DNA of 64,000 bases. Source: an uncultured SAR92 cluster bacterium (GTDB lineage Bacteria > Pseudomonadota > Gammaproteobacteria > Pseudomonadales > Porticoccaceae). Shown here in pieces: positions 62,711 through 64,000 of this stretch; positions within the stretch are counted from its first letter, which is position 1, and every line of letters starts with the position of its first letter. Below the pieces are notes generated by a model. That model did not search any database. It saw only the letters and a program-made list of their open reading frames with translations, and was not told the origin of the DNA. The position numbers were made by a program, and so were the translations under genes. The DNA is taken from the NCBI GenBank assembly GCA_902596775.1, contig CACJVE010000005.1:1-64000 (forward strand), written 5' to 3'.

Positions 62711-63556
62711 TTATGCGTTTAAATATTCGATTAACAGCATAGGGATATTGTGATTAGGAGACTTTACGGTACATACAACAGTGTTTTCTTTCAAGCCAGG
62801 TTTAATGCTGCTCAACTCTACACCAATTCCGGAAAGTCTATCATGTGCATCAGACAAAGACTCAACCTCCAATGCGATACCCCACAAATAATCCATTGAT
62901 TTTTCTTGATCACTTGATTCAATAACTTCAATAGTTGTTTTATTTAACCGAAAAAACAGCATCCTTCTCTTCCAATGTTCGACGAACTTATCGAGCGCCA
63001 ACCTTATTCCAAAGGCATCCCGATAGACCTTGATAACAGCATCTACATCACTTGTATTAATAACAACATGATCTAATCTATTTACTACTGAAGGCGAACA
63101 CTCTTTAGATTGAGGTAAGACACCCTCCTTATGCTCTATAAGAAATGTGAAAATACCTCGAGTTAGCTCAAAAGGTAATAATTGAGTAATCCATTTTCTT
63201 TGAGATCCAGTTTCATTGCAGTGGCCTACTCCTTTTTTAATGCTTGGCAGAGAAAACCCTTTGCTAGAGAGATTAGCGCTAGTCGAATATAGATCTTTTG
63301 CGCCATAGGCGATCCCCATCAATCCTTCGCCATGTTTTTTTAAGAAATTTTTAACTAATTCAGCTCCAGCTCCCTCTCCGTTAGCAGTCAATAATTCAAG
63401 GTATGTATTGCGTAATAAAAAAATAGAATTTGAAGTGCCGAGGTCCTCATGTGAACCTTGCCAGACAGGGTTAAATCCAAGTAGTTTTATGAAATTATTT
63501 TCTGCAACCTCAAGATTTTTAACTGCAATGATCAAATGATCAATGACTTCAATCAT
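62711..63556 (-). CDS. Two-domain VOC/glyoxalase-like protein
   Basis: The 281-residue protein has two vicinal-oxygen-chelate modules: an N-terminal Glyoxalase_3-like half with IDHLIIAVKNLE and TYLELLTAN, and a C-terminal half with LDHVVINTSDVDAVIKVYRD and TTIEVIES, each supplying possible metal ligands (His, Glu). The substrate is unknown; dioxygenases and lyases share the fold. It lies 21 bases after the methyltransferase gene at the window edge. Confidence 0.8.
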   Translation of the reverse strand: MIEVIDHLIIAVKNLEVAENNFIKLLGFNPVWQGSHEDLGTSNSIFLLRNTYLELLTANGEGAGAELVKNFLKKHGEGLMGIAYGAKDLYSTSANLSSKGFSLPSIKKGVGHCNETGSQRKWITQLLPFELTRGIFTFLIEHKEGVLPQSKECSPSVVNRLDHVVINTSDVDAVIKVYRDAFGIRLALDKFVEHWKRRMLFFRLNKTTIEVIESSDQEKSMDYLWGIALEVESLSDAHDRLSGIGVELSSIKPGLKENTVVCTVKSPNHNIPMLLIEYLNA

Positions 63557-63577
63557 GGTGAGAATAGGTCTTAGTTT

Positions 63578-64000
63578 TCAAAGCCATCTTCTAACTCGGC
63601 TTTTATAAGCAATAAATTTATCGTTAAACAATTTCACCATGGCAATCTCTTCTGGGACAATCTGATATTTTGTGATGTAAATTACAAAGCCAAGGGCTAC
63701 CAAACTTCCACCAATTAAGTTAAATCTGAGCGATATAAAAATTAAAATGAATAACATTCCGAGATACATAGGATTTCTTGAGTATTTAAAAACGCCTTCT
63801 GTCACCAAAAACGAAGCTAAATCAGGTTGTAATGGATTTATCGTTGTTTGCGCTTTCTTAAACGACTTTACGGCGAAAAATATTAATAAAAGGCCCGACC
63901 CTAGGATCAAGATACTCAGAGCATTGAATAGTGGAAAAGTATAACTAGGAAAGAATAATGAGGAAAAATAAATTATAAGGGCACAAATTAAGGTGACTAT
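63578..64000 (-). CDS. Isoprenylcysteine carboxyl methyltransferase-like membrane protein (cut by window edge)
   Basis: The frame is open from the stop at 63578 to the end of the window, giving about 140 visible residues, so the gene begins beyond 64000. It has hydrophobic segments and the ICMT/PEMT-like signature VTEGVFKYSRNPMYLGMLF, then PEE and a C-terminal YKSRVRRWL. Such bacterial proteins methylate small lipids or are of unknown target. It heads the leftward run VOC-PlsC-MGMT-PMT-GT2. Confidence 0.85.
   Translation of the reverse strand: MVTLICALIIYFSSLFFPSYTFPLFNALSILILGSGLLLIFFAVKSFKKAQTTINPLQPDLASFLVTEGVFKYSRNPMYLGMLFILIFISLRFNLIGGSLVALGFVIYITKYQIVPEEIAMVKLFNDKFIAYKSRVRRWL

Noticed and set aside
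1-64000. CRISPR arrays, insertion sequences, prophage or toxin-antitoxin modules
   Set aside because: No direct-repeat arrays, transposase or integrase motifs, or paired small toxin/antitoxin genes were seen; nearly all sequence is accounted for by chromosomal genes.

Overview
The window is a gene-dense, AT-rich (by eye, GC in the high 30s %) stretch of a gammaproteobacterial chromosome. It has no rRNA, tRNA, insertion sequence, phage gene or CRISPR array. Many neighbourhoods follow the Pseudomonas/gammaproteobacterial order: rph-pyrE-(slmA), yicC-gmk-rpoZ-spoT-ridA-recG, tkt-epd-pgk, polA/engB-cytochrome c4-dsbA, the cox operon, aroE-hemF-tsaC, and def-fmt-rsmB-trkA-trkH. FabY as ketosynthase and HexR-, Zur- and SlmA-type regulators agree with this placement. 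The AT content, very short spacers, overlapping or abutting stop codons and missing members of conserved clusters suggest a streamlined, probably marine oligotrophic lineage (SAR86/OM-type groups are candidates). The exact clade cannot be settled from the sequence alone.

Layout. 1-8.7 kb: end of a FAH-family gene, DUF1653, an ArfB-SlmA fusion gene, pyrE, rph, yicC, a small lipoprotein, a hotdog thioesterase, gmk-rpoZ-spoT-ridA and an SDR. 8.8-21.3 kb: recG, a sterol-desaturase-like gene, the tkt-epd-pgk sugar-phosphate operon, then divergently an ArsR-methyltransferase regulator heading metK-ahcY-rsmE-protease. 21.3-31.3 kb: leftward fabY, serA, serC, dsbA and cytochrome c4; then engB and polA converging; then zur behind two perfect Zur boxes. 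31.3-39.3 kb: an aa3-type cytochrome c oxidase cluster (coxB, coxA, ctaG, coxC, surf1, a Sco-like gene, ctaB, sco) that lacks ctaA. 39.3-49.6 kb: yheV, yrdA, aroE-hemF-tsaC-purE, def-fmt-rsmB-trkA-trkH and an orphan TRAP binding lipoprotein. 49.6-55.4 kb: uvrD, a HexR-like regulator, then a haem-uptake cluster (hmuU, hmuV, hugZ) whose binding-protein gene hmuT survives only as a short 3' remnant. 55.4-64 kb: accessory genes, namely a PQQ-type sugar dehydrogenase, a haloalkane-dehalogenase-like hydrolase, a GH10 xylanase, a GT2-GtrA/PMT mannosylation pair, a minimal MGMT, an acyltransferase, a VOC protein and the edge of an ICMT-like methyltransferase.

Themes. Aerobic respiration (aa3 oxidase with a cytochrome c-fused CoxB, cytochrome c4), SAM recycling, serine synthesis and translation quality control are well represented. 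The strongest oddities are the in-frame ArfB-SlmA fusion, the hmuT remnant, the missing ctaA, a Zur that appears to lack two regulatory-site histidines despite textbook operators, a predicted leaderless promoter for the SAM-cycle regulator, and a mannosyl-donor/mannosyltransferase pair. TTG starts with good Shine-Dalgarno spacing are unusually common.
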